Below, in pieces: positions 1 to 7,896 of a DNA stretch of 64,000 nt. The notes under the pieces were generated by a model. It was not told the origin of the DNA. It saw nothing but the letters and a program-made list of their open reading frames with translations, and did not search any database. Within the stretch, counting starts at the first letter, position 1, and every line of letters starts with the position of its first letter. The position numbers were made by a program, and so were the translations under genes. Source of the stretch: Nocardioides abyssi (GTDB lineage: Bacteria; Actinomycetota; Actinomycetes; Propionibacteriales; Nocardioidaceae). The DNA lies in the NCBI RefSeq assembly GCF_030412915.1, contig NZ_JAUHJR010000002.1:434001-498000 (forward strand), read 5' to 3'.

Positions 1-359
1 CCACCGAAAGCATCGCCATCCGGCTCTCGGGGTTCGCGAACTTGCACCTCACGCAGTGGGTCGCTCTCAGGCACCGGCGCCATCATGCGCGGGGGCGGCG
101 CCTGCACGTTGACACCGGCTCGAACCTGACCCCGCCCGCCGCCAAGGTCCACCACAACCACCCAGTGGCCGTCCCTCGGGATTGGGATCCGTGCGGGCGA
201 GCGCGTGGCACGCCCGCCGTAAGCGCGACTTGACCGGCCAGCCTTGAACTGACGGTAGTCCGACACGGTCATGAGGCGGACGTTCGCCTGCTTGTCCAGG
301 GACACGATCGCGACCGCGCCCTTCTTCTGATGCTTGAGGTCGAAGTAGAGATGGTTCAA
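1..359 (-). CDS. DUF1883 domain protein, 3' end beyond window
   Basis: The gene runs leftward off the window edge, so only about 120 N-terminal residues are visible and the frame is open throughout. The start is NHLYFDLKHQKKG, followed by ANVRLM, a YRQFKAG stretch, RSPARIPIPRDGHW and a VVVDLGGG strand. This matches the small DUF1883 family, whose function is unknown. I chose a TTG start at 359, seven bases after the DUF2188 stop, with GTGAGG about five bases upstream; the family N-terminus begins at this point. An in-frame ATG at 398 would add 13 residues overlapping the upstream gene. It is probably cotranscribed with the DUF2188 gene. No biochemical role can be assigned from sequence. Confidence 0.72.
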   Translation of the reverse strand, partial: MNHLYFDLKHQKKGAVAIVSLDKQANVRLMTVSDYRQFKAGRSSRAYGGRATRSPARIPIPRDGHWVVVVDLGGGRGQVRAGVNVQAPPPRMMAPVPESDPLREVQVREPREPDGDAFG

Positions 360-366
360 CTCCGCC

Positions 367-615
367 TCACTTCGAGTCGCGCGGCGGGAACGGATCATTG
401 CCCGGCGCGATCGTGTCTGAGTCACGGATCTGCCCGTTCGGACGGTGCGTGACGACCTCGCCACCACCGGCGCGGCGCACGATCTCACTCGCCCGCCTCT
501 GCGCATCCCGCTGCGTGGATGCGTGAGCGCTGGGACGCCGAGCGCCCGGCGCCTTCACATCCCAGCCACCATCCGGGTTCGGCACGACATGCCGCCGATT
601 GCGGTTGTTGCTCAT
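367..615 (-). CDS. DUF2188 domain protein
   Basis: This small basic protein has 82 residues: MSNNRNRRHVVPNPDGGWDV, then a stretch rich in A, R and Q, and VVTHRPNGQIRDSDT near the C-terminus. The pattern HVVPxxxGWxV followed by an AxxxA helix and HxxxGxIR is typical of DUF2188, a small fold found in stress-linked and mobile-region proteins, with no proven activity. The ATG at 615 has GGAGA about eight bases upstream. An in-frame extension to 711 has no family similarity and was not used. The DUF1883 gene follows 7 bp downstream, so the two probably form an operon. A LexA-like palindrome lies about 180 bp upstream. Confidence 0.8.
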   Translation of the reverse strand: MSNNRNRRHVVPNPDGGWDVKAPGARRPSAHASTQRDAQRRASEIVRRAGGGEVVTHRPNGQIRDSDTIAPGNDPFPPRDSK

Positions 616-740
616 GGTGAGTCTCCACGAACAGCCACCCGAGGCGGAGCGCCCCCATCTTGTTAGGGGGCAGATGAACTCCGTATGCTCGACGACAGCC
701 TGTTCCCACATGGCTTGCCGACGGTCAAAGACCTCGGACG

Positions 741-772
741 AAGGGCGGCTTCGTTGGCGCGAAGCCGTCCTT
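741..772. terminator. Stem-loop with 13-bp stem
   Basis: Arms AAGGGCGGCTTCG (741-753) and CGAAGCCGTCCTT (760-772) pair over 13 positions with one G-U, loop TTGGCG. On the + strand it is followed by a T-rich stretch, so it could end a + strand transcript. No convincing + gene precedes it, however, and it lies close to the presumed - strand promoter of the DUF2188 gene. Its role is unclear. Confidence 0.45.
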
Positions 773-796
773 TGCTATTCAGTTTCGTCGTTCTCT

Positions 797-810
797 CGAA
801 CGTACGTTCA
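797..810. promoter_or_regulatory. LexA/SOS-box-like palindrome
   Basis: CGAACGTACGTTCA at 797-810 contains the perfect palindrome GAACGTACGTTC (798-809). It matches the Gram-positive LexA consensus CGAAC-N4-GTTCG at every position except the last base. On the - strand, TTCGAG overlaps the box and lies 17 bases before TAGCAA, which could be -35 and -10 elements for the DUF2188/DUF1883 pair. DNA-damage control of these genes is inferred, not shown. Confidence 0.5.
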
Positions 811-892
811 TGATCCCACACCCCACCGACGCACGTCGCGCCGAACACACTCGCAAACCACAACATGTGGACCAATCTGGCGCCCGAAGCCC

Positions 893-946
893 TGTGGATA
901 GACGACACCGGTTGTCACTAGTGACGCCAGTTGGCGTTTATCCACA
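893..946. promoter_or_regulatory. Two opposed DnaA-box-like 9-mers
   Basis: TTATCCACA at 938-946 on the + strand is the classical perfect DnaA box. TGTGGATAG at 893-901 is a one-mismatch box in the opposite orientation. They lie inside or beside the repeat cluster between the DUF2188 gene and dnaB. Confidence 0.5.
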
Positions 947-1040
947 GGGGGTAGTGACAATCAAACGTCGCGTAGTGACACTGGACTGTCGCGATCTACT
1001 GACACCGAAGTGTCGCGCCCGGTGACATTAAGTTGGCGCG
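919..1040. repeat. Five degenerate 21-bp direct repeats (iteron-like)
   Basis: Units start at 919, 952, 973, 997 and 1020. Units two and three are directly abutting; the others are spaced by 2-12 bp. Consensus is TAGTGACAnnnnAnnTGTCGCG. Each unit has an imperfect internal dyad (GTGACA against TGTCGC), so each resembles a protein-binding half-palindrome. The array ends six bases from the dnaB stop codon and includes a perfect DnaA box between units one and two. No coding sequence overlaps it convincingly. Together with the flanking sequence this accounts for the 430-bp gap between the DUF2188 gene and dnaB. Confidence 0.7.
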
Positions 1041-1045
1041 TTACA

Positions 1046-2464
1046 TCAGTGGGCCATGTCGACGAAGCGCGAGTAGTGGCCCTGGAAGGCGACGGTGATG
1101 TCGCGGGTCGGGCCGTTGCGGTGCTTGGCGACGATCAGGTCGGCCTCGCCGGGGCGGGTCGACTCCTTCTCGTAGACGTCGTCGCGGTGCAGGAGCACGA
1201 CCATGTCGGCGTCCTGCTCGATCGAGCCGGACTCACGCAGGTCGCTCATCATCGGGCGCTTGTCGCCGCGCTGCTCGGGACCACGGTTGAGCTGGGACAG
1301 CGCGATGATCGGGATCTCCAGCTCCTTGGCGAGCAGCTTGATCTGGCGGGAGAACTCCGAGACCTCGAGCTGCCGCGACTCGACCTTGCGTCCCGACGTC
1401 ATCAGCTGGAGGTAGTCGATGACCATCAGCTTCAGGTCGTGGCGCTGCTTGAGCCGGCGGGCCTTGGCGCGGATCTCCATCATCGTCATGTTCGGGCTGT
1501 CGTCGATGAAGATCGGGGCGGAGGAGACCTCGCCCATCTTGCGGGCCAGCTTGGCCCAGTCCTCGTCGTTCATCTGGCCGTTGCGGATGTGGTTCAGCGG
1601 CACCTTGGCCTCGGCGGAGAGCAGGCGCATCGTGATCTCCGAGCGCGTCATCTCCAGGCTGAAGAACACGCTGGTGAGGTTGTTGTGGATCGAGGCCGCG
1701 CGGCAGAAGTCGAGCGCCAGGGTCGACTTGCCCATCGCGGGACGCGCGGCGACGATGATCATCTGGCCCGAGTGCAGACCGTTGGTGAGGTCGTCGAGGT
1801 CGGCGAAGCCGGTCGGCACGCCGTACAGCCCCGCCTCGCGGTTGCCGATCGCCTCGATCTCGTCGAGGACGCCGTCCATGATGTCCGAGAGCGGCGCGTA
1901 GTCCTCGCTCGATCGGCGGTCGGTGATCTGGTAGATCTCGGCCTGCGCCCGGTCGACCACGTCGTCGACGTGGCCCTCGCCGGCGTAGCCGATCTGCACG
2001 ATCTTGGTCCCCGCGTCGACCAGGCGGCGCAGGATCGCCTTCTCGCGGACGATCTCGGCGTAGTAGGCGGCGTTGGCCGCGATCGGGACGTTCGCCGAGA
2101 GGGTGTGGAGGTACGGCGCGCCGCCGATCCGCTGGAGCTCGCCGCGCCGCTGCAGCTCGGCCGCCACGGTGACCATGTCCACCGGCTCGCCGCGACCGAA
2201 GAGGTCGATGATCGCCTCGTGGATCGTCTCGTGCGAGGGCCGGTAGAAGTCGACCCCGCGCAGCACCTCGGAGACGTCGGCGATGGCGTCCTTGGAGATC
2301 AGCATCGCGCCGAGGACCGACTGCTCGGCCGCCATGTCCTGCGGCGGCGTGCGGTCGTTCGGCCGGGAGGGTCGCTCGCCGGGTGCGTACGGCGCCGGGC
2401 CGTCGCCCCACTCCTCGAACGGCGGCTCGGGGACGTCCCGCGTGTCCGACTCGGCGATGCTCAC
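1046..2464 (-). CDS. dnaB: Replicative DNA helicase DnaB
   Basis: The product (472 aa) is the hexameric 5'-3' helicase that unwinds DNA at the replication fork. The N-terminal DnaB domain starts at about residue 42 (TPPQDMAAEQSVLGAML). The RecA-type ATPase follows, with Walker A ARPAMGKST near residues 240-248, Walker B LMVIDYLQLM and the LSQLNRGPEQR loop. No intein interrupts it, although inteins are common in dnaB. The GTG start at 2464 has AGGAGGGGC just upstream. The gene stands alone, separated from the ribosomal/ssb operon by three + strand genes. Several DnaA-box-like sequences lie in its upstream gap. Confidence 0.97.
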   Translation of the reverse strand: MSIAESDTRDVPEPPFEEWGDGPAPYAPGERPSRPNDRTPPQDMAAEQSVLGAMLISKDAIADVSEVLRGVDFYRPSHETIHEAIIDLFGRGEPVDMVTVAAELQRRGELQRIGGAPYLHTLSANVPIAANAAYYAEIVREKAILRRLVDAGTKIVQIGYAGEGHVDDVVDRAQAEIYQITDRRSSEDYAPLSDIMDGVLDEIEAIGNREAGLYGVPTGFADLDDLTNGLHSGQMIIVAARPAMGKSTLALDFCRAASIHNNLTSVFFSLEMTRSEITMRLLSAEAKVPLNHIRNGQMNDEDWAKLARKMGEVSSAPIFIDDSPNMTMMEIRAKARRLKQRHDLKLMVIDYLQLMTSGRKVESRQLEVSEFSRQIKLLAKELEIPIIALSQLNRGPEQRGDKRPMMSDLRESGSIEQDADMVVLLHRDDVYEKESTRPGEADLIVAKHRNGPTRDITVAFQGHYSRFVDMAH

Positions 2465-2610
2465 TCGTGCCCCTCCTGATGCGCTCGTGACCGGTCCTGC
2501 GGTGCCGGCGCCCCGTCGGGCCGGCCGGCTCCTCGCACGTTAGGGAGGACCACCGACAGCGTCCGCGACCTCCGGACCGTACGTGCCGGGAGGGGCCGGG
2601 CGACACCACC

Positions 2611-2878
2611 TTGTCCACAGGTCCTGGGGATAACCGGGGTCAACCCGTGGACGACACGCGATGCGCTGTGCACAGCATGGGGAGCGACCTGTGGACACAG
2701 CCGGTCCCACGAGCGTCATCACCGCTCTGACCTGCGACGATGTCTCAATAGGGGTGTGGACCGAAATCAGTGGCGAACGAATTCCGTTCACCCACCGGCC
2801 ATCCCATGCTTCCTGCTTGGTTTGTCGACAAAGCACCGGCCATCCGTGGTATCCACAGGTCAGCCCTAGTTATCCACC
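2611..2878. promoter_or_regulatory. DnaA-box-like cluster between dnaB and the MATE gene
   Basis: This 484-bp divergent gap carries the perfect actinobacterial box TTGTCCACA (2611-2619). Weaker matches are the reverse-oriented TGGGGATAA (2625-2633), TGTGGACAC (2690-2698) and a partial TGTGGA (2755-2760), plus GTATCCACA (2849-2857) and TTATCCACC (2870-2878). The perfect palindrome TTTGTCGACAAA lies at 2821-2832. No gene was found here; an in-frame extension of the MATE gene into it lacks family similarity. The gap must hold the promoters of dnaB and the transporter. Confidence 0.55.
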
Positions 2879-2948
2879 GGCCCGGCCCGGACTAGTCGCG
2901 TACGGGCCACCGGCGGCGGGTGCCTCTTACCCGGACTACGCTGTCCGG

Positions 2949-4307
2949 GTGCGTCGACCCGAGGACGCGGCCCAGGACCGCGAGATCCTCCGCCTCGCCG
3001 TCCCCGCCTTCCTCGCGCTGGTCGCCGAGCCTCTCTTCCTGCTCTCGGACGCAGCCGTGGTCGGCCACCTCGGCACCCCCGAGCTCGCCGGGCTCGGCGT
3101 CGCGGGCGTGGTCCTCCAGACGGCGATCGGGCTGTGCGTCTTCCTCGCCTACGGCACGACCGCGTCCGTGGCCCGGCGCATCGGGGCCGGTGACACCCGC
3201 GGCGCGCTGACCCAGGGGATCGACGGGGTGTGGCTGGCCGTCGTCATCGGCGCGCTCGTGACGGTCCTCGGCGTGCTGCTCACCGAGCCGTTGGTCGCGG
3301 CGTTCGGGCCCAGCCCCGCGGTGGCCGAGCACGCGACGACGTACCTGCGCATCGCGTTCCTCGGCACCACCCCGCTCCTGGTCATGCTCGCCACCACGGG
3401 TGTGCTGCGCGGGCTGCAGGACACGCGGACCCCGCTGGTCGTCGCCGTCGCCGGCAACGCGCTCAACATCGTCCTCAACGTCACCCTCGTCCACGGCGTC
3501 GCCGGCTGGGACGGCCTCGGTCTCGCCGGCTCCGCGATCGGCTCGGTGCTCGCGCAGGTCGCCAGCGCCGCGGCCCTGCTGTGGGTCGTCGTGCGCGGGG
3601 CGCGCCGGACGGGCGCGACGCTGACCCCGGACTGGCGCGGTGTCCGGGCAGCGGGTCGCGCCGGCGTCCCCCTCGTCGTGCGCACGCTGACCCTGCGCGC
3701 GGCGCTGCTCGTGACGACGTACGCCGTCACCATCGGCGCCACGGGCCGCGACCAGGAGGTCGACCTCGCCACCCACCAGCTCGCGATGACCCTGTGGACC
3801 TTCCTCGCCTTCGTGCTCGACGCCATCGCCATCGCGGCGCAGGCGATCACCGGCCGGCACCTCGGCGCGGGCGACGTCGCGGCGACCCGGGCGGTGACCG
3901 ACCGGATGCTGCGGTGGGGGGTCGTCAGCGGGGTCGTGACCGGGGTGCTGCTCGCGGCCGCGAGCCCCGTGCTCGGCCACCTGTTCACCTCCGACGGCGA
4001 CGTGCTGGACCTGCTGCTCCCGGTGCTCGTCGTCGCCGCCGTCGCCCAACCGGTCGCCGGCGTCGTCTTCGTGCTCGACGGGGTGCTCATCGGTGCCGGG
4101 GACGGCGCCTACCTCGCCCGCGCCGGCCTGCTCGTCCTCGCCCTGCACGCTCCCGCGGTCCTCGCGGTCGCCCTCCTCGACGGCGGGCTGGTCGCCGTCT
4201 GGGCGGTCTTCGGCGCGGTCTTCATGGGAGCCCGGCTGGCGGTCCTGGTCCGCCGCGCGCGGGGCGACGCCTGGCTGGTGACCGGCGTCCGTAGCCTGAC
4301 CCCGTGA
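2949..4307 (+). CDS. MATE family multidrug/Na+ efflux transporter
   Basis: This integral membrane protein has 452 aa and about 12 hydrophobic segments arranged as two similar halves. Features include PAFLALVAEPLFLLSDAAVVG in the first helix, FLAYGTTASVARRIGAG and, in the second half, AITGRHLGAGD. The pattern is that of MATE/DinF antiporters, which export drugs or metabolites using a cation gradient; the substrate cannot be read from sequence. The frame extends upstream to 2661 but that part is low-similarity and covers the DnaA boxes, so I chose the GTG at 2949. The next gene overlaps by four bases (GTGA). MATE genes often sit between rplI and dnaB in actinobacteria. Confidence 0.9.
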   Translation: MRRPEDAAQDREILRLAVPAFLALVAEPLFLLSDAAVVGHLGTPELAGLGVAGVVLQTAIGLCVFLAYGTTASVARRIGAGDTRGALTQGIDGVWLAVVIGALVTVLGVLLTEPLVAAFGPSPAVAEHATTYLRIAFLGTTPLLVMLATTGVLRGLQDTRTPLVVAVAGNALNIVLNVTLVHGVAGWDGLGLAGSAIGSVLAQVASAAALLWVVVRGARRTGATLTPDWRGVRAAGRAGVPLVVRTLTLRAALLVTTYAVTIGATGRDQEVDLATHQLAMTLWTFLAFVLDAIAIAAQAITGRHLGAGDVAATRAVTDRMLRWGVVSGVVTGVLLAAASPVLGHLFTSDGDVLDLLLPVLVVAAVAQPVAGVVFVLDGVLIGAGDGAYLARAGLLVLALHAPAVLAVALLDGGLVAVWAVFGAVFMGARLAVLVRRARGDAWLVTGVRSLTP

Positions 4308-4876
4308 AGCCGCTGCAGTCCGTCGCGATGGGGCTGCTCGTCGTCGGGCTGACCGCCTCCTTCGGGGAGTACGACGCGTTGCCGGACCCGCTCGGCTGGG
4401 TGCTCGTGCTGGTGGGGCTCCTGCGGCTGCCGACCGGCACCGCGCGCCGACCCGTGCTGGTGGCGCTCGCCGCGCTGGCCGGCGTCGTCGCGGTGCCGCT
4501 GTGGGTGCCGTCGGTCGCGGAGGCGCTGGAGGACGTCGACGCCTCGGTCGCGTGGGCGCTGACCCTGCCGCAGCTGGTCTGCATGGGGCTGCTGTGCCAC
4601 GTGCTCGCCATCCGCGCCACCGGCGCGGGCGACCTCGCCGGCGCCCGTCGGCTCCGGCTCGCGGTCACCCTCGTCGTCGTGGTGGCCGCCCTGCCGGTGC
4701 TCGTGCTCGGCGCCGGCGTCGAGAGCCTCGCGACGCCGGCCGCGGTGCTCGCGGTCGCCACCCTCGTGCTGGTGGTCTGGCAGCTGTTCACCCTGTCGGG
4801 CCGGGCCTGGGCGACCGACGAGCCGCCGCCCGACCGATCCGGCCGAAGCGCTGCGGCCGACCGGTCTGGACCATAG
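4304..4876 (+). CDS. Small polytopic membrane protein, unknown
   Basis: This 190-aa protein has about five hydrophobic helices, including MGLLVVGLTASF at the N-terminus and TPAAVLAVATLVLVVWQLFTL near the C-terminus, then a polar tail rich in P, D, R and S. No catalytic motif was recognised. The GTG start overlaps the MATE stop by four bases, so the two are very likely translationally coupled, perhaps with an accessory role in transport. That role is inference from position only. Confidence 0.75.
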   Translation: MKPLQSVAMGLLVVGLTASFGEYDALPDPLGWVLVLVGLLRLPTGTARRPVLVALAALAGVVAVPLWVPSVAEALEDVDASVAWALTLPQLVCMGLLCHVLAIRATGAGDLAGARRLRLAVTLVVVVAALPVLVLGAGVESLATPAAVLAVATLVLVVWQLFTLSGRAWATDEPPPDRSGRSAAADRSGP

Positions 4877-4924
4877 CCTCTGGCCGCGCCGGCCGTTGAC
4901 CTGCCGGAGAGAGAGGGAGCCCCC

Positions 4925-6157
4925 ATGCCCGAGATCATGTCCAGCGCCCGACGTCTGCGAGGACTCGTCGCCCTGCCCGCCGCCGCACTGGTCGTGTCGG
5001 CCCTGACCGTCGCCGGCCCTGCTGCCGCCCCCGCGGCCGCCGAGCCCGGGTGCCTGAGCGAGGCCGTCACCGGCCAGACGCTCCCCGGGCTGCTCGGCTC
5101 GACCTGCGACGACGAGGTGCCGCCGGTCATGGACCCGAACGTCGTGGTCACGCCCACGCTGCGCACCACCCAGGGCTGGGTGAGCAGCAAGCAGGTCACC
5201 TTCGCCTTCACCGGCCGCTTCACCGACGCCGACCCGGACCCGCTGGGCTTCCAGTGCCAGTTCTACGCCACCAGCAGCGCCCCCTCGGCGTGGACCTCGT
5301 GCGGCACCCAGGACCCGGTGACCAAGCTGTGGACGAAGTCCTACCCCGAGCTCGACGAGACCGACGCGCTGCCGTACACCTTCCGCGTCCGCGCGATCGA
5401 CGCCGGTGACGCCGGGCGCAACCCGACCTCGTTCTGCGGCCTCGGCTGCCGGACGGCCGAGACCGACCTCGAGGACGTCTCCGCCCCGGTCACCGTGCAG
5501 GTCCGCGTGGACACGATCGCCCCGAACGGCTCCGCCCGGATCAACGGGCTCGCCGACGAGGAGAACCCCGAGTGGCCGATGGTCACCGACCGCACCGTCC
5601 AGGTCGTGCTCGGAGCCGGCGGCAGCCAGGACCGCAGCCCGGTCGACTTCGACTGCACGCTGAGCGGCAGGCCGGTCCCCTGCACGACCGGCACCACCGA
5701 CCTCACGCAGCTGCCGCCCGGCGACCAGCGCTTCGAGGCCGTCGCCCGCGACGCCGCCGGCAACGTCGACCCGACCCCGGCCGTCGTGAGGTTCTCGGTC
5801 CCCCGCAACCTGACGGCCGGCAAGAAGAAGGGCTGGAAGGTCGTGCGCCAGGGCGGCTACTTCGGCGGCGACTTCCTGCAGACCACCAAGGTCGGCGCCG
5901 TGGTCACCGCCCCCGGCTCGAACGTGCGCGAGCTGCGGCTCATCGCCCCGCGCGGCCCGAAGCTCGGCAAGGTCCAGGTCAAGATCGGCCAGAGCATCTG
6001 GCGCACGGTCAACCTCAAGGGCCCCCGCTACGAGCGGTTCCACGTCTACCAGGTCCGCGACCAGTTCGACCCGCTCGTCAGCGGCCGGATCCAGGTGCGC
6101 GCGAAGAAGATCGGCCGCGGCGACTCGGTCCGGATCGACGCCGTCCTCGCCCACTGA
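4925..6157 (+). CDS. Secreted protein with Ig-like/cadherin-like repeats
   Basis: The 410-aa product opens with a basic N-terminus and a long Ala/Val/Leu-rich signal peptide, probably cleaved near AAPAAAEPG (residues 35-41). Two or more beta-sandwich-like segments follow. The second includes VDTIAPNG, FDCTLSGRPVPC and FEAVARDAAGNVDPTP, a pattern seen in extracellular Ig-like domains with paired cysteines. The C-terminal 110 residues (GGYFGGDFLQTTKVGA, then a basic KVQVKIGQSIWRTV region) look like a distinct beta domain. It probably acts outside the cell or on its surface; ligand unknown. ATG at 4925 follows a GGAGAGAGAGGGAG ribosome site. A strong terminator follows. Confidence 0.8.
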   Translation: MPEIMSSARRLRGLVALPAAALVVSALTVAGPAAAPAAAEPGCLSEAVTGQTLPGLLGSTCDDEVPPVMDPNVVVTPTLRTTQGWVSSKQVTFAFTGRFTDADPDPLGFQCQFYATSSAPSAWTSCGTQDPVTKLWTKSYPELDETDALPYTFRVRAIDAGDAGRNPTSFCGLGCRTAETDLEDVSAPVTVQVRVDTIAPNGSARINGLADEENPEWPMVTDRTVQVVLGAGGSQDRSPVDFDCTLSGRPVPCTTGTTDLTQLPPGDQRFEAVARDAAGNVDPTPAVVRFSVPRNLTAGKKKGWKVVRQGGYFGGDFLQTTKVGAVVTAPGSNVRELRLIAPRGPKLGKVQVKIGQSIWRTVNLKGPRYERFHVYQVRDQFDPLVSGRIQVRAKKIGRGDSVRIDAVLAH

Positions 6158-6164
6158 CCCCGCT

Positions 6165-6274
6165 GGCCGTGTTCCTGGCACCACGCGCCAGGAACACGGC
6201 CAGGAACACGGCCACGAACACGGCCACGAACGACGCCAGGGCCGCCCCTCCCGGAGGAGGGGCGGCCCTGGCGT
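6165..6274. terminator. Double hairpin, convergent terminator region
   Basis: The first inverted repeat is a perfect 15-bp stem, GGCCGTGTTCCTGGC (6165-6179) with its complement at 6187-6201. The second is a perfect 19-bp stem, ACGCCAGGGCCGCCCCTCC (6233-6251) with its complement at 6256-6274 and a CGGA loop. A 12-bp tandem repeat (cAGGAACACGGC-like, about three and a half copies) links them. It lies between convergent genes and probably stops transcription from both sides. Confidence 0.8.
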
Positions 6275-6319
6275 TGTGCTGCTGGGTGCTGCGGTGCCGC
6301 CGCGAGCGGCAGCGGGGGG

Positions 6320-6766
6320 TCAGGCCGGGATGACGTTGAGGGCCACCGTGGCGGACACCTCGTCGTGCAGCCGGACCGAGACCTCGTGGTTGCCGAGTCC
6401 GCGGATCGGGTTCTTGATCGCGATCGTGCGCTTGTCGACCTGCTCTCCCGAGGTGGCCGTGAGGGCCTCGGCGATCTCGGCGGTGGTGACGGCGCCGAAC
6501 AGGCGGCCGCCGGCACCGGCGCGGACCTTGACGGCCACGCTGTTCGCCTCGAGCTTGGTCTTGATCTCCTCGGCGTGGCCGAGGTCGCGGACCGCGCGGG
6601 TGGCGCGGGCAGCCTTGATCGACTCGACGGTCTTCTCGGCGCCGCGCGTCCAACGGATCGCGACACCGCGGGGGACGAGGTAGTTGCGGCCGTAGCCGTC
6701 CTTCACCTCGACGACGTCACCGGGGCCACCGAGGCCGGTGACCTCCTGGGTCAGGATGAGCTTCAT
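6320..6766 (-). CDS. rplI: 50S ribosomal protein L9
   Basis: This 148-aa protein has the canonical N-terminal L9 domain: [36 protein letters not shown], a near-universal signature. A connecting helix (residues 42-75, [19 protein letters not shown]) and the C-terminal domain with [17 protein letters not shown] follow. It binds domain V of 23S rRNA at the base of the L1 stalk. The ATG start at 6766 lies 14 bases after rpsR. It is the last gene of the rpsF-ssb-rpsR-rplI operon and is followed by the double-hairpin terminator. Confidence 0.98.
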   Translation of the reverse strand: MKLILTQEVTGLGGPGDVVEVKDGYGRNYLVPRGVAIRWTRGAEKTVESIKAARATRAVRDLGHAEEIKTKLEANSVAVKVRAGAGGRLFGAVTTAEIAEALTATSGEQVDKRTIAIKNPIRGLGNHEVSVRLHDEVSATVALNVIPA

Positions 6767-6780
6767 CGTTCCCGCTCCTC

Positions 6781-7017
6781 TCAGCGACCGGTCGAGGTGT
6801 AGGGCAGCAGGGCGACCTCACGGGCGTTCTTGACGGCCGTGGCCACGTCGCGCTGGTGCTGGACGCAGTTGCCGGTCACCCGACGGGCGCGGATCTTGCC
6901 GCGGTCCGAGATGAACTTGCGGAGGAGCGTGGTGTCCTTGTAGTCGACACCGGTCGCCTTCTCCTTGCAGAACTGGCAAACCTTCTTCTTGGGCTTGCGC
7001 ATCACTGCCTTGGCCAT
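6781..7017 (-). CDS. rpsR: 30S ribosomal protein S18
   Basis: The 78-aa protein begins [20 protein letters not shown] and continues [49 protein letters not shown], the standard S18 core. CQFCKEK, with a second Cys and a His further on (GNCVQHQ), is the arrangement of zinc-binding (C+) S18 paralogues. It binds S6 on the 30S platform. It sits between ssb and rplI in the operon. Confidence 0.97.
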   Translation of the reverse strand: MAKAVMRKPKKKVCQFCKEKATGVDYKDTTLLRKFISDRGKIRARRVTGNCVQHQRDVATAVKNAREVALLPYTSTGR

Positions 7018-7150
7018 TGTGGTGCTTCCTTCCTAGAAGCCCGACCCGGCGCCGCCACGGGGGCGGGCAGGGGCGGAATGGTTGAGGGATGTGCGTGGAT
7101 GGGTGGTGCTGGGACCAGCCGGTGGGCCGAGGGCCCGGAGCGGGTGCGGG

Positions 7151-7765
7151 TCAGAACGGGGGCTCGTCGGAGCCCACGCCCGGAGCGCCCCAGGGGTCGT
7201 TCGCGGGAGCGCCGCCACCCGAGGGTGCGCCGCCTCCGTAACCGCCGCCCTGGCCGCCACCCTGGGGTGCGCCGCCGCCGTAGCCGCCGCCACCCTGCTG
7301 GGGAGCGGGGGTGGCCCACGGGTCGTCACCGCCGGAGGAGGCGGCACCGCCGCCACCACCGCCGCCGCCGGAGAACCCGCCACCGCCGCCGCCACCGGAG
7401 CGCTGCGCGCGGGTGACCTTGGCCGTGGCGTACTTCAGCGACGGACCGACCTCTTCGACCTCGATCTCGAAGACGGTCCGCTTCTCGCCCTCACGGGTCT
7501 CGTACTGGCGGGACTTCAGGCGGCCCTGCACGACGACACGCATGCCGCGCTGCAGGGACTCGGCGACGTTCTCCGCGGCCTGCCGCCAGACCGAGCAGGA
7601 GAGGAACAGCGCGTCGCCGTCCTTCCACTCGTTGGTCTGCCGGTCGAAGGTGCGCGGCGTCGACGCGATCCGGAAGTTCGCCACGGCCGCACCCGAGGGG
7701 GTGAAGCGCAGCTCCGGGTCGTCGACGAGGTTGCCGACCACCGTGATGACGGTCTCGCCTGCCAT
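7151..7765 (-). CDS. ssb: Single-stranded DNA-binding protein
   Basis: The 204-aa product has an N-terminal OB-fold (residues 1-110; [32 protein letters not shown], then [30 protein letters not shown]). A glycine-rich linker with GGGGY-type repeats follows, ending in the acidic tip SDEPPF. The tip is the known docking site for replication and repair partners, and the tetrameric core coats single-stranded DNA at the fork. The ATG start at 7765 has GGAG eight bases upstream. It lies 131 bp after rpsF. The Gly-rich DNA is highly repetitive and a likely place for length variation. Confidence 0.97.
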   Translation of the reverse strand: MAGETVITVVGNLVDDPELRFTPSGAAVANFRIASTPRTFDRQTNEWKDGDALFLSCSVWRQAAENVAESLQRGMRVVVQGRLKSRQYETREGEKRTVFEIEVEEVGPSLKYATAKVTRAQRSGGGGGGGFSGGGGGGGGAASSGGDDPWATPAPQQGGGGYGGGAPQGGGQGGGYGGGAPSGGGAPANDPWGAPGVGSDEPPF

Positions 7766-7896
7766 GAGGGTCTCCTTGGCTTCGTGCTGGTCAGAGTCGT
7801 GTGCGTCCCGCTCATCGTGACGGCTGCCGCCGACAGCGGGAAGTGGTCGTCCACAGGGACGACGCGGCTGGCTACCCGGAACAGGTCCGGGAGGGC

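Noticed and set aside
685-813. Short 42-codon + strand frame (MLDDSLFPHGLPT...)
   Set aside because: No clear ribosome site, spans the 741-772 hairpin and ends at the LexA-like box; no family recognised.
919-1040. CRISPR-like array near dnaB
   Set aside because: Units are degenerate, two abut directly and there are no spacers of uniform length.
1010-2479. Long + strand open frame opposite dnaB
   Set aside because: It is the antisense of dnaB in a high-GC genome; composition is V/D/G/R-rich with no family similarity.
2661-2948. N-terminal extension of the MATE gene
   Set aside because: The added 96 residues lack MATE similarity and cover a DnaA-box cluster; GTG 2949 fits the family start.
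4109-6184. Long - strand open frame opposite the membrane and secreted protein genes
   Set aside because: Low-complexity G/R/A/D translation antisense to well-supported genes; third-position GC bias keeps frames open.
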